In this document: in pieces, positions 21,150 to 34,402 of the stretch
How the letters are laid out: each line of letters begins with the position of its first letter
Position numbering within the stretch: position 1 is the stretch's first letter
Assembly (NCBI RefSeq): GCF_033473495.1
Contig: NC_088940.1
Location: forward strand, 248,001 to 312,000
Direction: 5' to 3'
Origin: Cercospora beticola
Taxonomy: Eukaryota; Ascomycota; Dothideomycetes; Mycosphaerellales; Mycosphaerellaceae
Length of the DNA: 64,000 bases
The notes under the pieces: generated by a model
What the model saw: the letters and a program-made list of their open reading frames with translations, nothing else
Told to the model about the DNA's origin: nothing
Databases searched by the model: none
Translations under genes and position numbers: made by a program

Positions 21150-24100
21150 TCAGTCGTCAAGGAGCACAACGCGGGTCGGATCATTCACGAATGAACGGCG
21201 ATACTCGGCAATGCGCTGCGCAATTAGTCCCGCATCTCTACCAATGTTTGTTGTGCGCAATTCTCTGATGAGATTCGAGAGACCTTCCTTCCATCGCTTG
21301 TCTTCTTCAGGATTGCGAGCAGGAGTGCGCTCGGTGCCCATCAGTCGAAGCAAGTCGTTGTCTGTGACATTAGTCGTCTCGGGTCAGTGAGCGCCGCAGA
21401 AATAATGTAATGTTGAACGGTTGCCGCTGAAATGTGAAGAAAACTAAAGAAACAACACGTACCGTGGAGCGCCATCTCGTGGAAATGTTGGTAGCCGCAG
21501 TTCGGAACGTCACATTGCCCACGCTCAATCTCGAAAGGGCACACCAATGCATCAGGGTCGATTTTGTGGTTGAAAGTTAAGCTCTTGAAGCCGCCTGACA
21601 CGGTGTTAGTATATTCCGGGTGGTAGCGGTAGTCCTTGAATCGCCGCAAAGGGCTCTCGTATGGTGTGTAGCGTGATGCCTGAACTTGGTCATTGCGGGT
21701 CGTGGCCAGACTGCTGTCGTCTGACACAGCTTGCAACTCCGGCGCGAGGTCTAAGTCGTCCAGAGGGTCATTCGATCCCAAGCCACTTTCTGAAGAAGCC
21801 GCGGACATCTCTTGTTCGGATGAAGACACTTGCGCAGAAGGCTCGGCCCCACTGTGGCCTGATTTCCCAGCGTAGACTTCGTCGTCGTCATCGTCGCTGT
21901 CGTCGGAAGACTCCTCGGATGTATCCATAGCCTCGTCGCTGTCGACATCGTCCGGTGCGCTGGAGTCCTGAGCAGGCGGCTGCATCTGAACCACGTTCTC
22001 GTTCATATGCGCAGGGGGTTCATAGATGTTATCTAAGTCGTCTTCGTCCTCATCAGCATCGTCGACAGCTCCACCGTCCGCTAGAGCAGCCTGCGGATTG
22101 AACGAAGTAGTGGAATTGTCGTACTCTCCGCGCGCCGCAGCGTCGTCGGTGGTTGAAGCCATTGCGTGTGGATAATCAGCTGCGTCTTCTGGGACTACAC
22201 CATCGACGCGGCTGTGTAGGGATGATGACGAAAGAGTGGTTGCCTGAGAGTCCACACGCGGCGGTAAACGGGTGTCCTGGGCCGGCTGATGCTGTGAGGC
22301 CTCAGTGCTGTCACCGTATAGATCTTCATCATCGTCGTCGTCGATCTCGTCCGCAGTCTCGTTCGTAGCGAGTGACACTGGCTTTGTCGTCGTCACATTT
22401 GCTTTGCTCTGTGCTTCCGTGTTTGCTTCACTGGTAGGCATTGAAGGTGTGATAGCATGTGCAGTCATGGGACTCCCAGAGTTGTGACCAGCTCTGAGCG
22501 CTTCCAGTTCTCGCAGTCGGCGTTGCAATACCTCCTTCTCCTGAGCACGGGCCAGCCTGATTGCGGCAGGATCAGCAGGCGAGACAGCAGTTGCAGCCTT
22601 TGAAGAGGCCTGATCATTCTGTTCGCCGATAGCGAGAGTAGGGCTCGCACCGTTCGGCGTTGATGTCGTCGGTGTTCCTGACAGACTCTGCAGCTTGCGC
22701 CGTTTCTCTTTCTCTGCAATTTGCTGCTTGAAAGCCTCGATCTCTTCCAACTTACGTTTATACGCACTGGGCGTGCTGGGAGAGGATGTTGCAGCCTGCG
22801 AGTGGCTTGGTAGCCTTGGTGCATCTTGAGCTGAGGGTGCTGATGGGTTAGGCTGGGTCTGCTGCTCATCGTCGGAACTATCGTCGATGTCCATATCATC
22901 TTCGTCGTCACTACTTAATGCAATGATGCAGCGGTCGTCGATGGAGGCGCCCCCGCGGTCGCCAAAAGTCTGGTTTGAGCCAGCTGCATTGTTGCCATTG
23001 ACAATTCCGATAGCGGGGGGAGAAGTGACGTCTTTTATCGTTGGCACAGCTTGATATCCAGCTGCTGCACCGGTTGCGCTAGAAGGTTGCGAGACTGATT
23101 GGGGAGCGAACGACGTGAAGAGGCCAGGGAGACCAAAGCTTTGCTTGCTGGGCGGTGATACCAGTCCGGAGGCGGGTGCTTGATGACCGTTGCTGTCGGG
23201 AGCTCGGGCGGCGTTTGCGGCTGGTGGCATCGGTTGTTCAGTTGCAAGGCTGGCAGCAGCCTCTACAAGCCCAGCACCAAGTCCACCAGCAGGCGGAGCG
23301 CCAGAGCTAAAAGGCATCCCATTCCCTGAAGCGAGTTTGTTCGCAGCTGCATCGTTGGCAAGTTTGGCAGTTTGTTCTGCAGCTCGCTTGGCCTTAATTG
23401 CCTCTAGTCTTCGACGCACTTCCTCAGTTTTGTCCTTGGTCATGACGCCGCTCTTAGGGGCAGGTGGTGTGGCCGCTGCGGAAGTTGATATGGAGGCCGA
23501 GGGCTGGTTGGTTGCGACACGTTGAGCTTCAGTCGCTTGCGGCACGGTTGGCTGCGTAGATGCTGTCGGTGTGACCGATAACTTATTCGCTTCAGTCTTC
23601 TTTGCCTTCGCTGCCTGCAACTTCGCCAGATACTCGCTTCGATCCTTTGGCGCGGCCGGTTTCACCACCTTTGCCGGTGGAGCTTTGGGCGCAGCGGGTT
23701 TGGTTGTTCCTGTAGGAGTGTTACTGCCGGAGGGGATGGGCAGGTCGAGTTGGTTGTAAATGCGCCGAAGCAACTGCTCTTCATTCACCTCTCGACGGAT
23801 GTCGTCGTACTTGTATCCTGCCTTGTGCATCTCGAGCACGAAGATCTTGCTTGCAGCCTCCTTACTTGGCCTGGGAGAGACATTGGTGGAGGTGCTAGAT
23901 GTAGCAGGAGCCTTCCCATTGAGGGCTTGAGCTCTAGGAATTGGCACAAGGGATGGTTGTTGAACCGCAACGGGGCGCAATTGTTGCTGTTGCTGTTGTG
24001 TTTGATGTTGATATTGGTGTGACCCACGCCCGCTTTCTGGATCTCGTGGTCCCTTTGGAGGTGTGCGCAGGAATCCCCGAGCCTGCGGAGTGTCTGCGCC

Positions 24101-24514
24101 GTCCAGCTCGCCGTCTTCAATCTCGCCGTCTTCTTCTCCCATCTCAATATTTCGATTGCTCGGCGCGCCTGACGCTCGCGTATTACTAGGTTGCGCTCGG
24201 GGGTCGATAGGTGCTGAGACAGTCGCTGGGATGGGGGTTACTGGGGCGGGAGGCATGGGAATGAGGCCACTCTGTAAGGCATGAAAGATGGCTCCGAGCT
24301 GCTCTGGAGCAATGCCTTGCAGCGCGGCGAGTACTTCAGGCGGCAGCGCAGGCATGCCAGCGGCTGTCGATGGCGGTGGTGCGTGACCGGGAGCAGGCGC
24401 GCCGTTGGCAGTGCCATTGGGGGATGTCATCGACCTGTTCTGTTGCTGCTGCTGGTTGTATGATGTTTGGGAAGCGGCGTGCGCGCCTCCCCAGGAAAAG
24501 GAACCGTTCGACAT
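21150..24514 (-). CDS. Red1/ZFC3H1-like scaffold with C-terminal zinc-finger domain
   Basis: Two exons, 24514-21463 and 21361-21150, with a 101-nt intron (donor GTACGT, acceptor CAG). Spliced, the protein is 1087 residues and reads FHEMALHDNDLLRLMG across the junction. Most of it is disordered: Ala/Pro/Gln-rich N-terminus, Lys/Ala helices, then long Asp/Ser runs. The recognisable part is the C-terminal zinc finger typical of Red1/ZFC3H1 proteins: RFKDYRYHPEYTNTVSGG, then CPFEIERGQCDVPNCGYQH (Cys992-x8-Cys1001-x4-Cys1006-x3-His1010). In fission yeast Red1 is the core of MTREC/NURS, which hands unwanted nuclear transcripts to the exosome; human ZFC3H1 acts in the PAXT link. The role is inferred. 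A frame start at 24541 is possible, but ATG 24514 (MSNGSFSWGG) looks natural. Without the second exon the zinc finger would be followed by nonsense. Confidence 0.82.
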
Positions 24515-25136
24515 GTCGATCAAGCGCGCGCGCGAAGGCAAAAAGCTGATGTGCTACAGGCTACGAGCATAGTCGCGACGACGCTCACTTTCCAATCCGC
24601 GTGTGTCCAGCGGTTTTCTCGCGTTTCGACAGGCTCTTTCTCGAGAATGCGCTTGGCCAAATGCTGCCGATGAGACGCGTGTGTATGGGAGATCGTGAAG
24701 TCGATGGGCGATGGCGATGGGCGAATGCGATTGCTTGACAGAATGCCGCTGTGGCCGCCGGCAACAACTCTCAGTCGCCGTGAGCGTGAACGTGAACGTG
24801 AGCGAGCCAAGGAGAGGCTTTCGCTTCGACGACGCTTCTGATGCAAGGATGGCGTCGGCGCGTGCGGCTGCGAGCTCCGATCCTGGACGCGCCTTCCCCA
24901 ATTCGGAGAAACCAAAACAACAGTCGAGAAACGACAACGGGCAGCTCCCAACGATCAAGTCGTTTGCCTTGCATCGTCCTTTGCACCTTTCCCGACTGTA
25001 CATACGCGACGACGACGGAGACGGCGTCACTTTTTGATTCAGTTGCGACACCCGATGCACGAATGACGGCTGATGCGCGTTGGGTAGAGAGACGCGTGGA
25101 AACACAGCACACGACACGACACGACACGCCGCGACC
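24515..25136. promoter_or_regulatory. bidirectional promoter, Red1-like gene and myosin II
   Basis: 622 bases between two divergent start codons. Simple repeats near each end: GTGAGC/GTGAAC hexamers at about 24780-24804 and (ACGAC)n at about 25111-25127, the latter ending 9 bases before the myosin ATG in its leader. The arginine/serine-rich frames translated from this interval (for example 25492-24554) are artefacts of these repeats and of the myosin gene. Confidence 0.5.
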
Positions 25137-28100
25137 ATGAGCTCGCAGGCGCCCCATGGCCCTCGATGGCGCAGCAGTCCCTTCGGCGGCGGGAAAGATG
25201 CAGATTCAACATCACCAGGGCCGCCGCCCGGCCACGCTCGCAGCAAGTCGAGCATTATGCAAGCAGGCCACTTGTCGCCCACCAAAGACCATCTGCGAAA
25301 TAACTCCCTCACCGATTTTGGCCTTCCCGGGATGAGCAGTGCGGACTCCAGGAGGCTTCGAGCAGGCTCGGGCTCGGTGCGAAACACAACACCCGCGGGC
25401 ACCTTTGCACCGCAATTCATCAAGAGTGAGGATTTGGACAGCGCGGTGGAACGCGTCAAAGGCATTGAAGGCGAGAATGACTTCTCAGGCAAGCGCTACG
25501 TCTGGCTGCACGATCCCGAGAGCGCCTTTGTGCGGGGATTAGTGGTTGAAGAACTGCCCGAGGGCATGCTGCGAGTGCAATGCGACAATGGCGCGCAACG
25601 AGATGTGCCAGAGGACAGCGTGGATAAGGTCAACCCTGCCAAGTTTGACAAAGCCGACGACATGGCAGAGCTCACGCATTTGAACGAGCCCAGCGTGGTG
25701 CACAACCTCCAGCAACGGTACCAAGCCGACTTAATATACACTTACTCGGGTCTCTTCTTGGTAACGGTGAATCCGTACACACCGCTGCCCATTTACGGCC
25801 GGGATTACATCAATATGTACAAGGGCAGGAGTCGCGAAGATACCAAGCCACATATATTCGCCATGGCGGACGAAGCCTTTCGAAATCTGGTCGATGAAGG
25901 TACGAATCAGTCCATCCTGGTCACGGGAGAATCTGGCGCTGGCAAGACGGAGAACACGAAAAAGGTCATCCAGTACCTGGCAGCGGTAGCCACTTCTGAG
26001 ACTCCGCGAGGCAAGTCCGGCGGGAGGCAGCTTTCGAATCTCTCTGAGCAGATTTTGCGTGCCAATCCGATTCTCGAGGCATTCGGTAACGCTCAAACTG
26101 TGCGAAACAACAATTCTTCTCGATTCGGGAAGTTCATCAGGATTCAATTCGGGCGTTCCGGTCAGATCGCAGGCGCTCACATTGATTGGTACCTGCTCGA
26201 GAAGAGCAGAGTTGTGCGCCTCAACTCCCAGGAGCGAAATTATCACGTCTTCTACCAACTACTGCGCGGGGCGAGCTCAAGCATGCGACGAGAGTTCATG
26301 CTCGAAGGATGTGACTACGAGGACTTTGAGTATACCCGGCGTGGTAACGACACCATTTCAGGAGTGTCTGACAAAGAGGAGTGGAATTCTCTTGTCGAGG
26401 CTTTTCACGTCATGAACTTTTCAGAACAAGACCAGCGATCTATCCTACAAACCATCGCTGCTGTCTTGCATCTTGGAAACATAACAGTGATGAAAGAGAC
26501 CATCCGAGGCGACCAAGCCGCGCTGGCTCCTGAGGCAGAGAAGTCTGTTGCACGCGCTTGCAAGCTTCTTGGAATCAGTGTAGAGCCCTTTGTCCGAGCG
26601 TTGTTGCACCCTCGCGTCAGGGCTGGTCATGAGTGGGTGGAAAAGGCGCAGACTCCTGAGCAAGTGCGTCTCGCGATTGATGCTCTGGCTAAAGGAATTT
26701 ACGAGCGCTCTTTCAAGGACCTGGTTGACCGCATCAATTGCCAGCTGGATCGCTCCGCTGCTGGCGCATATTCCGATGACACCTCCTTCATTGGAGTACT
26801 TGATATCGCGGGTTTCGAAATATTCGAGGAGAACAGCTTTGAACAGCTGTGCATCAACTACACCAACGAGAAGCTTCAGCAGTTCTTCAATCATCACATG
26901 TTTGTACTAGAGCAAGAAGAGTACGCGCGAGAGCAGATTGAATGGAAATTCATCGATTTCGGTCGTGACCTCCAGCCTACCATCGACCTCATTGAGCTGA
27001 GCAACCCAATCGGCATTTTCTCATGCTTGGATGAAGATTCGGTAATGCCAAAGGCTACGGACAAGACTTTCACAGAGAAGCTGCATTCATTATGGGATCG
27101 TCAGACGCCTAAATACAAGAGATCTCTGCTCAAGCAAGGCTTCATGCTTACCCACTATGCCGCTGAAGTTGAATACTCCACAGACGGCTGGCTAGAGAAG
27201 AACAAGGACCCGCTCAACGACAATGTGACTAGACTTCTGGGCCACTCAACCGACCACCATGTTGCTGGTTTGTTTGCAGACTGTGCAGAAATCACAGAAG
27301 GCGAGGGTGCTATGCGAAGCCGTGTGAAGAAGGGGCTGTTCCGCACTGTCGCCCAGCGACACAAAGAGCAGCTATCCACATTGATGGCACAGCTACACTC
27401 CACGCATCCCCACTTCGTCCGATGTATCTTGCCAAATCACAAGAAGCGTCCAAAGCTGTTCAACAATGCATTGGTACTCGACCAGCTCCGGTGCAACGGT
27501 GTATTGGAAGGCATTCGCATTGCCCGAACAGGTTTCCCCAATAGATTACCATTCGCAGAGTTCCGCGCACGATACGAGGTTCTGTGTCAAAACATGCCCA
27601 AAGGATACATTGAGGGTCAGGCTTACTGCAAGCTCATGCTAGAACGGCTCAACATGGATCGCAGCTGGTATCGAGTTGGTCTTAGCAAGGTCTTCTTCCG
27701 CGCAGGAGTCCTCGCTGAGCTGGAAGAGAAGCGCGACGCTCTCATTCGTGATATCATTATCCGATTCCAGAGTGTGGCTCGGATGTACGTCCAGCGGCGG
27801 ATATACAAGAAGCAACAGTATCGCGCAGAGGCAACTCGAGTTATCCAGCGTAACTTCCAGGTATATGCCGAGCTCCAACAGAATCCCTGGTGGCAGCTCT
27901 TCGTTCGCATGCGGCCACTGCTGGGCGCTACAAGACAATCGAACGAAGTGAAAAAGCGTGAGGAGGAAATCAAGCTCTTGCAGGAGAAAATGCAGCAAGA
28001 AGAGGCCCAGCGCGCAAAGGTCGAAGACGAGCGCAGGCGTGCAGAGGCTGAGATTCAGAAAGTGCAGCAGACACTTGAAAGCGAGAGAGCCCTTGCTCTG

Positions 28101-31100
28101 GACAAGGAGGAAATCTTCCGAAGATTGCAAGATCGCGAAGCTGAGTTGATCGAGAAGCTGCACGGTGCACTTGAAGACCAAGAAGGTTTGGAAGATCAGC
28201 TCGAGGAGCTGATGGATGCTCGCAAACGCACTGAGCAGCTGGCCGAGGAGCGTAAAGGGCAGCTGGAGCAAGCAGGTCAAATCATCGCAAAACTGGAAAC
28301 CGAAAAGACGGATTTGACCGATCGCATCGCTGAATTAAATGCGCACCTGGAGCAGGTGGAGAAGACCAAATCTATGCGCAGCGAGCAGGAAGAGGCATTG
28401 CAACAAGAAATCCGCATGCTCCAAAGTCAACTGAGTCTTAAGGACCGAAAGCTGCAGGACCTGGAGGCCAAGCTCCTCAAGAACGATCAAGATCTTGACC
28501 TCAAACTGGCGACCGCAAACAAAGATCTGGGGAATGCGAAGAAACAAGTGCGTGAGCTGCTTGACGAAAACCGATCGATTCGTCAACAAATGTCCGACCT
28601 GTCAGCGTCTGCAACGAGCTACGAGGATCTCATCAAGCGGAAAGACAGCGATCTGGCCATTCTGAAGACGGACTTGAAGCGCTTCCAAGACGACCGCAAG
28701 CGATTCGAGGACGAAAAGCAGAGCCTGACAGCGCAACATAGCAGCGTTCAAAAGCGGCTGCGCGACGTGCAAGCTGAGATGCAAGCTATGAAGACTCAAC
28801 ATGCTCAACTTGAGCGTGAGGCGTCGGATGCCCGACGGGCACTTGAAGAGCAGACCTCCGCAAATGAGCAAGTGGCAATGCTTGAAGCGCAGCTCCACGA
28901 CGTCAAAGGCGACCTGTTCCAGACCCAGACTGACCTTAGCAGGGAACAGCAATCTCGCGACGATGTCAAGCGCATTGCTGCTGCCGAGTATGGTGATCTC
29001 AAACGCGAATACGACGCGTTGAACGACTCGAAGGTCACCATCGAGAAAGAAATGTATGCCCAGTCCGACCTGACTCGCAATGCCACGGCCGCCCGCGAGA
29101 AGGCAGAGCAAGATCGGAAAGACTACCAAGCTGAATTGCAAAGCCTTCGCAAGAAGTTCCTCGAATTGCAGGAAGCAAAACTCGAGTGCGAAGCTGAGGT
29201 GGAGCGAAATGTTACCCAGCAGGCGAACGAGCGACATGCTGTCGTGCGTCGAGAACTGGACGTAAGAACACAAGAAGCGGAGCACGCAGAATCTGAGCGT
29301 GCTCGGCTGGCAGGCGAAGTGCAACGTCTGAAATCTTTTATCGCAGAATCGGAGAATTTCAAGCTACACCACGATCAAGAGAAGCAACGTCTCGAGCGCG
29401 AATTGGTTACAGTCAAGGGCCGATTAACGGCATCCGAGAACGACAACCGTGCATTAATGAACAAGGTGCAGCAGAAGAATTTGGACATTGCCCGTTCCAA
29501 CTCCAAGGTCAGCGATACCCATCGTGGCAAGATTGCCCAGTTGCAGAATGAGAAGGCGAAGTTCGAGGAAGAGGCGAAGAAGCTGCAGCGCCAGCTTACT
29601 GATTCGCAGCTCACAATCACTTCTCTTGAAAAGCAGAAGGAGAAGCTTAGCCTGAGCCTCGAGGATCTCAACCATGAAGTCGAGCGGGAGCACAAGGCCA
29701 CACGAAACGCAGAGCAGCAGTCGTCGGCTGTGAGCTTACAGCTAGCGGAGGCAAATCGAAAGCTTGAGACTGAGCGAACGATGCGGTCTCAGGCTCAACA
29801 GAACAGCAAGACCTTGCAAGGCTCCCTAGACGCGGCTCATAATGAGCTGACCGAAGCACATGGCCATTTGAGGTTGCTGCAGAAGATTTTCGATCCCGAG
29901 AACGGCAAGCTGCCTGCCAACCTTGACGGTGCAAAGCCAGACATGCAGAGGACGATTGATCTCGCTCAGAAGCTGGATTCCTCTGAACAAGCCTTACGCC
30001 TTGCGACTGAACGCTTCTCTCGAGCCGAATCTCAGCTGGAACAGCTTAGATCACAGCACCAGGAAGACATGCAGGAGAACGACAACCGCCATCAAAATTC
30101 GAAGCGTGCCCTGCTGGAGGAGATGAACGCAAGCCAGGTCAATGCCCGATCATCGCCTAGTAATGTGAGGCGAGACTTTGAGGGTCGCAGGGTGTGGTCA
30201 GCGGCTGCCAATGGTGTGTCGACCCCTACCAACCAGCGCCATATCAGCAAGGAGAGTCACGATTCGGCACGTTCTGATCGCACCACGGATACTTTCACGT
30301 ACAACAACCGCATGGATCTCGCTGCTGAAGTGGATATGCTCCAGAACCAGCTGCAAATGTCCGAGATGAAGAATGCGCACTTGCAGGCCCAGGTTGAGCG
30401 AACTCCAGCAAAGGCCGCGTGGCAGGAAGAGAGTCCTTCAATGCGGCGTGTGCAGAAGCTTGAGCGGGAGAACTTCCGCCTTCACGACATGCTCGATGAC
30501 TCTGCGAAGAAAGTGTCATCGCTGGAGCAGAGTATGCGTGCGGGACAACTTTCCTTCCAAGAAGTCCAGACCAAGAGCCACGAAGAGTTGTATGATCTCA
30601 TCAACTCGCAAGAACAATCTCGCCGCTCCCTGCTTACATCCCACAACGCTGCTATTGCAGAGCTGACCGATGCTAAGACGGCATTCGACGAGATTAAGCA
30701 GTACAAGGCATCTGTGGAAATTGAGCTGCGTGACGCAAAGTCGGAGCTCTCTGACGTTCGATACGAGCGCGAGCAAGAAGCAGGCAACCATGCGCAGCTT
30801 CTGCAAGAGTTCTCCGACTTACAAATTCGACTGGACGCCGAAACTTCAAGATGCGACGATCTCAATGCCAGCATGGACCTGTACAAAGCTCGTGCGGATG
30901 AGTACTTCGAGAAGTTGGAGCAGGCTGAGATCGCAGTGTTGAAGGCATCACGAGCAGAGCAATTTGCAAAATCGCAGGCGAAGGAAATGGAAGAGACTTG
31001 CGCGACGATTATGTCGGAACGCAAGGAGATGGACGCCCTTGTCGAAGATCTCCAGCGTCAAGTACAGCAGTTCGAGGAGAGAATCGAGGATGTTTCGACA

Positions 31101-32460
31101 GATCTGGACAGCGCTCTTCAAGCCAAAAAGAGACTACAAAACGAACTCGAGGACTACCGTTCGCAGCGAGCTATGGACATCGAGGACAAGGAGTCTTCGC
31201 TCGAACAGACAAGAAAGAAGTATCAAACCGAGCTGGCTAGCCTGTCCAACGAGCTAGAGGTAGAGCGAGACAATGTGATCCATGCTCGAGGCGAAAATGG
31301 ACGACTTCGTGACGAGCTCGAGGAGTTGCGCAACAAGTGGGACGACGAAGTCCTCAACAGTTCGACTTGGGCTAAGGAGAAGTCTCGCCTGGAAGTGGCG
31401 CTGCAGAGTATATCAGATTCCCGAGACGACGCTGTCAGTGCCCACAATGATGCCCAAAGCAAGGTTGTCGAGCTTCTCGGACAGGTTCGTGCACTGCGGA
31501 CAAGCGTGGATGATACCATTGCCGAGCGTGACATGCTGCTGAAAGAAAAGGCTGGTCTGCAGACCCGCCTCGCCGAAGCGGCTGAACGCCTGCAAGACCT
31601 ATCGGACAATGGCTCTCCATCGAAGCGCGCGGTCGCCATGTCCGACAAGGAAGTGCTCGAGCTGAAGACGAAGCTTGCCCAGCAAGAAGACATTGCGGCA
31701 GCTGCAGTTGGCAAGATGCGACGAGCTGAAGCTTTGGCACAAGAGGTGTCCAAAGACATCGCCACGCAACGCGAGAGCAGCGTCCAGCTCCACAAGGAGA
31801 AGGCCGCCCTCGAGAAGAGTGTCAAGGATCTCCAATTACGTTGCATCGAATTGGAGACGAAAGGATACACCAGTGGCAGCCAGGACGTTCGATATCTCCA
31901 TGGCAGGATCCAAGAGGTAAATTATTTGTAACTTTCTGTGAAGCCAGTGAATGCTAACACGCTGCCAGCTCGAAAACCAATTGGAAGATGTCGAAAAGTC
32001 ACGCACGACCGAAGCACGCAGCGTGCGCAACGTAGATCGTACCGTCAAAGATCTGCAGGTCCAGATTGAGCGACGCGAAAAGTCTCAGCAGATGCTTCAG
32101 GAAGATCTCAACAAGTCCCGAGACAAGATCTCCCAGCTTCTCGAGACTATCGATGAGCTCCAGCAGTCGGATTCTACCGCACAACTTGCGTCCAAGCGCG
32201 CCGAACGTGAGCTTCGGGAAGAGCGCGAGAAGAACCTTCGCCTTGAACGAGAGCTTGAACGCATGGGAATCGTTTCGCGGGCTGACCGTGAAAGCGTGAG
32301 GAGATCCGCGACGTTAGCCAACTTGAGTGATGCAGGCTTCGGAGCAGACCGCTCCAGGAGGGGCTCTTCCGTTGCTCCAACTCCGCCAGGTACTTCTTCT
32401 GGCGACTTGAAGATTGAGGTGCCGCAACGCAAGAGTTCTTTGTCAAAGGGGTTTTTATGA
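25137..32460 (+). CDS. myo2: class II myosin heavy chain
   Basis: Two exons, 25137-31916 and 31969-32460. The 52-nt intron starts GTAAAT, has a GCTAAC branch motif and ends GCCAG. The product is 2423 residues. Order: Ser/Pro-rich N-terminal extension (1-100); SH3-like fold (KRYVWLHDPESAFVRGLVVE); motor domain with P-loop GESGAGKT at 264-271, switch I NNNSSRFGKF and switch II DIAGFEIFEENSFEQLCINY; converter GLSKVFFRAGVLAELEEKRD at about 848; IQ-type region; then about 1400 residues of coiled coil broken near 1680-1740 by a Ser/Asn-rich hinge. A short non-helical tail ends RKSSLSKGFL. This is the conventional myosin of the contractile ring, which drives septation and cytokinesis with actin. ATG 25137 (GCGACCATGA) is preferred over the open frame from 25080. 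The gene name varies by species; the symbol is a family label. Confidence 0.95.
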
Positions 32461-33591
32461 GTGTGAACGGCGCTATGGAGGATGGAGTTGTACAAGATAC
32501 TGTTGATACTTTCGGTCTGAGGGGTTCGATGAGTACGAAAAGAAGGGCCAAGCTAATGCTCAAGAGCGAGGCTTTCTTGTGAGAATGATGGTCGAAAGAT
32601 ACCCTTGAGTGTTTGAGCACGGTGTGTTTGGCGCTTCTTGTTCTTGGGGCAGTGGCGGTAGGGTCTGCTGAATATTCGGGTCTGCTTTTTGGGTCTCGTT
32701 TTGGGGAAGAAGCACAGCATCATGAGTGGGTGGTAATCGGCCGGATCATGATTGTATATTTGGTAATGACATGAATGAATGGCGGACGACGATGAAGACA
32801 TGGTTTCGTGCCAGCTTGCGCCAACTGAGTCTCATTGAATGTAAGATCTCGCCCGAACATCAGAAACCACAAATCATCAGGAACGGTTTGCAGTCCCATC
32901 GGACCTTGGCCTGGCGGATTTCATGCCAAGCGGCCTTTGCCAGCATAGTCCGTCTTGGAAGCAGGGGCCTGCATGTGTCCGAAGACTGCTAAAAGATCTA
33001 GCGCTCGCGCCAAATGATCTCGGCGCGCAGGTTCTCATGCGAGCCCACTCTCCCCATGGGCAGTGAGCCTTGTGTGGGGAGATTTGCGGAGTACATTTCG
33101 TCTTCATCTCTCTCTGTCGAACCGGATGGCGGTCATACTCTGAATCAGCCGTGATCTTTTCCGTGATTTCGTGGCTGGTTGTGTATTCGGAACACTGTGC
33201 TCTTGGTGCTGCAGCCGTAATCCTTACTCCACTGTTCCGACCCTGGCGGGTTTCCAAGATGAGTTGTTCTTCCGTTACTGCTGACAGCTTCGCCTGGGCG
33301 AAATGCTTGAGCCAGCGCCATGATCAAGCGTGCTGCTCCGAGAAACGTACCACTGCTTCCTTTCGCCGCACCACTCGGTAGATACTGACACAAGCGGCGT
33401 ACCATTCAAGATCTCGCAGGACAAAGCAAGCCGACTTCGCTTCGGCATGACCAACCATCCGACTCAGCATTGGCTTGGCGGAGAGTATACTAAAGGGCTT
33501 TCGGACGAGCGATGTCGTAAATACAGCTAGCAATCTTGCATTTCGATCAGCCCGGTCTTTCGGTCTTTCAAGTAGTCCTCGCCCAAACAAG
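32461..33591. other. intergenic
   Basis: 3' flank of the myosin gene and upstream region of the lipocalin-like gene. Short frames on both strands mirror each other; none is supported. Confidence 0.5.
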
Positions 33592-34402
33592 ATGAAGCTC
33601 TCGTTTGCAACATCGTTGCTGCTCACTACCGCTTGGGCTGTTCCTCATCCCCAGGCTGGTTCTACAAGTGCGGAGGCCAGCGACAGCAACAGCAATAGCC
33701 CAGTACAATGCGAACCATTTTACCCAGACCAAGCCATTTTGGACGCACTTGCCGGAACGTACGCTTTGATCAACACAACGAGTGCGCGGGACGGTGTACC
33801 TATTCCAGATGAGGCTTATGGAGAGCGACCCGTTGGCATCATCACATACAGCAAGTCCGGTTGGATGTCTGCTACCATTACGGCTACTGAACCTGAGTTG
33901 CGACCGAATCTGTAAGTGCCGGAAATAGAGGGTGCTCTCGCGGCCGTCCAATGGCTGCTACATTGTTCAGACGACCTGCTTACCATTACCTTGTCGCGCG
34001 ACCAGAACGTTTCCTTTCCAGCCGGAGGACTCAGACGATGACTGGGCTCTCGTTGGCAAGCACAGCATAGGGTATGCTGGACCGATTACCATAAGCCGTG
34101 ATATTCCAGCGAACACCACATCAGGTCAGATCTTCCATGGCCCTCTAGTAGTCGCCAATGTGTAAGTCTGATCCGATGAATTCGGGTGAGCGATGAAGCT
34201 GACGTTGCTTCTTCCAAGACCGAGTTGGCAGGGAGCGCTGCAGAGGAGGAATTATACAATTCATACCACTCCTGAAGGGAAGCTCTTACATATCCAGTGA
34301 GTATTATAGCTTATCTTCATGCGGACTCTGCTGATTCAATTCTTTAGATCCACCCGTGGTGGTGGTTTCACAGGAGAACTCTGGTGGAGGAAGGTGGATT
34401 AG
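33592..34402 (+). CDS. secreted lipocalin-like domain protein
   Basis: Four exons: 33592-33911, 34006-34161, 34219-34296 and 34348-34402. Introns are 94, 57 and 51 nt, with donors GTAAGT, GTAAGT and GTGAGT. The product is 202 residues. Residues 1-17 (MKLSFATSLLLTTAWAV) are a signal peptide. The rest follows the fungal lipocalin-like barrel: LDALAGTYALINTTSARDG, YGERPVGIITYSKSGWMSAT, LTFPFQPEDSDDDWALVGKH, GPLVVANVPSWQGALQRRNY and a last strand GGGFTGELWWRKVD. The acceptor of exon 2 was chosen at ACCAG/34006 because it alone keeps the conserved LTFPFQPEDSD frame. Upstream CAG sites shift it. Such proteins probably bind a small hydrophobic ligand; none is known here. Confidence 0.82.

Noticed and set aside
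24554..25492. 312-codon minus-strand frame across the Red1-like/myosin promoter
   Set aside because: Antisense to the myosin 5' end and built on Arg/Ser-coding hexamer repeats; no domain.
28602..29324. Long minus-strand frames inside the myosin coiled coil
   Set aside because: Shadows of the regular Glu/Gln/Leu codon pattern of the coiled coil, giving Leu/Ser-rich antisense translations.
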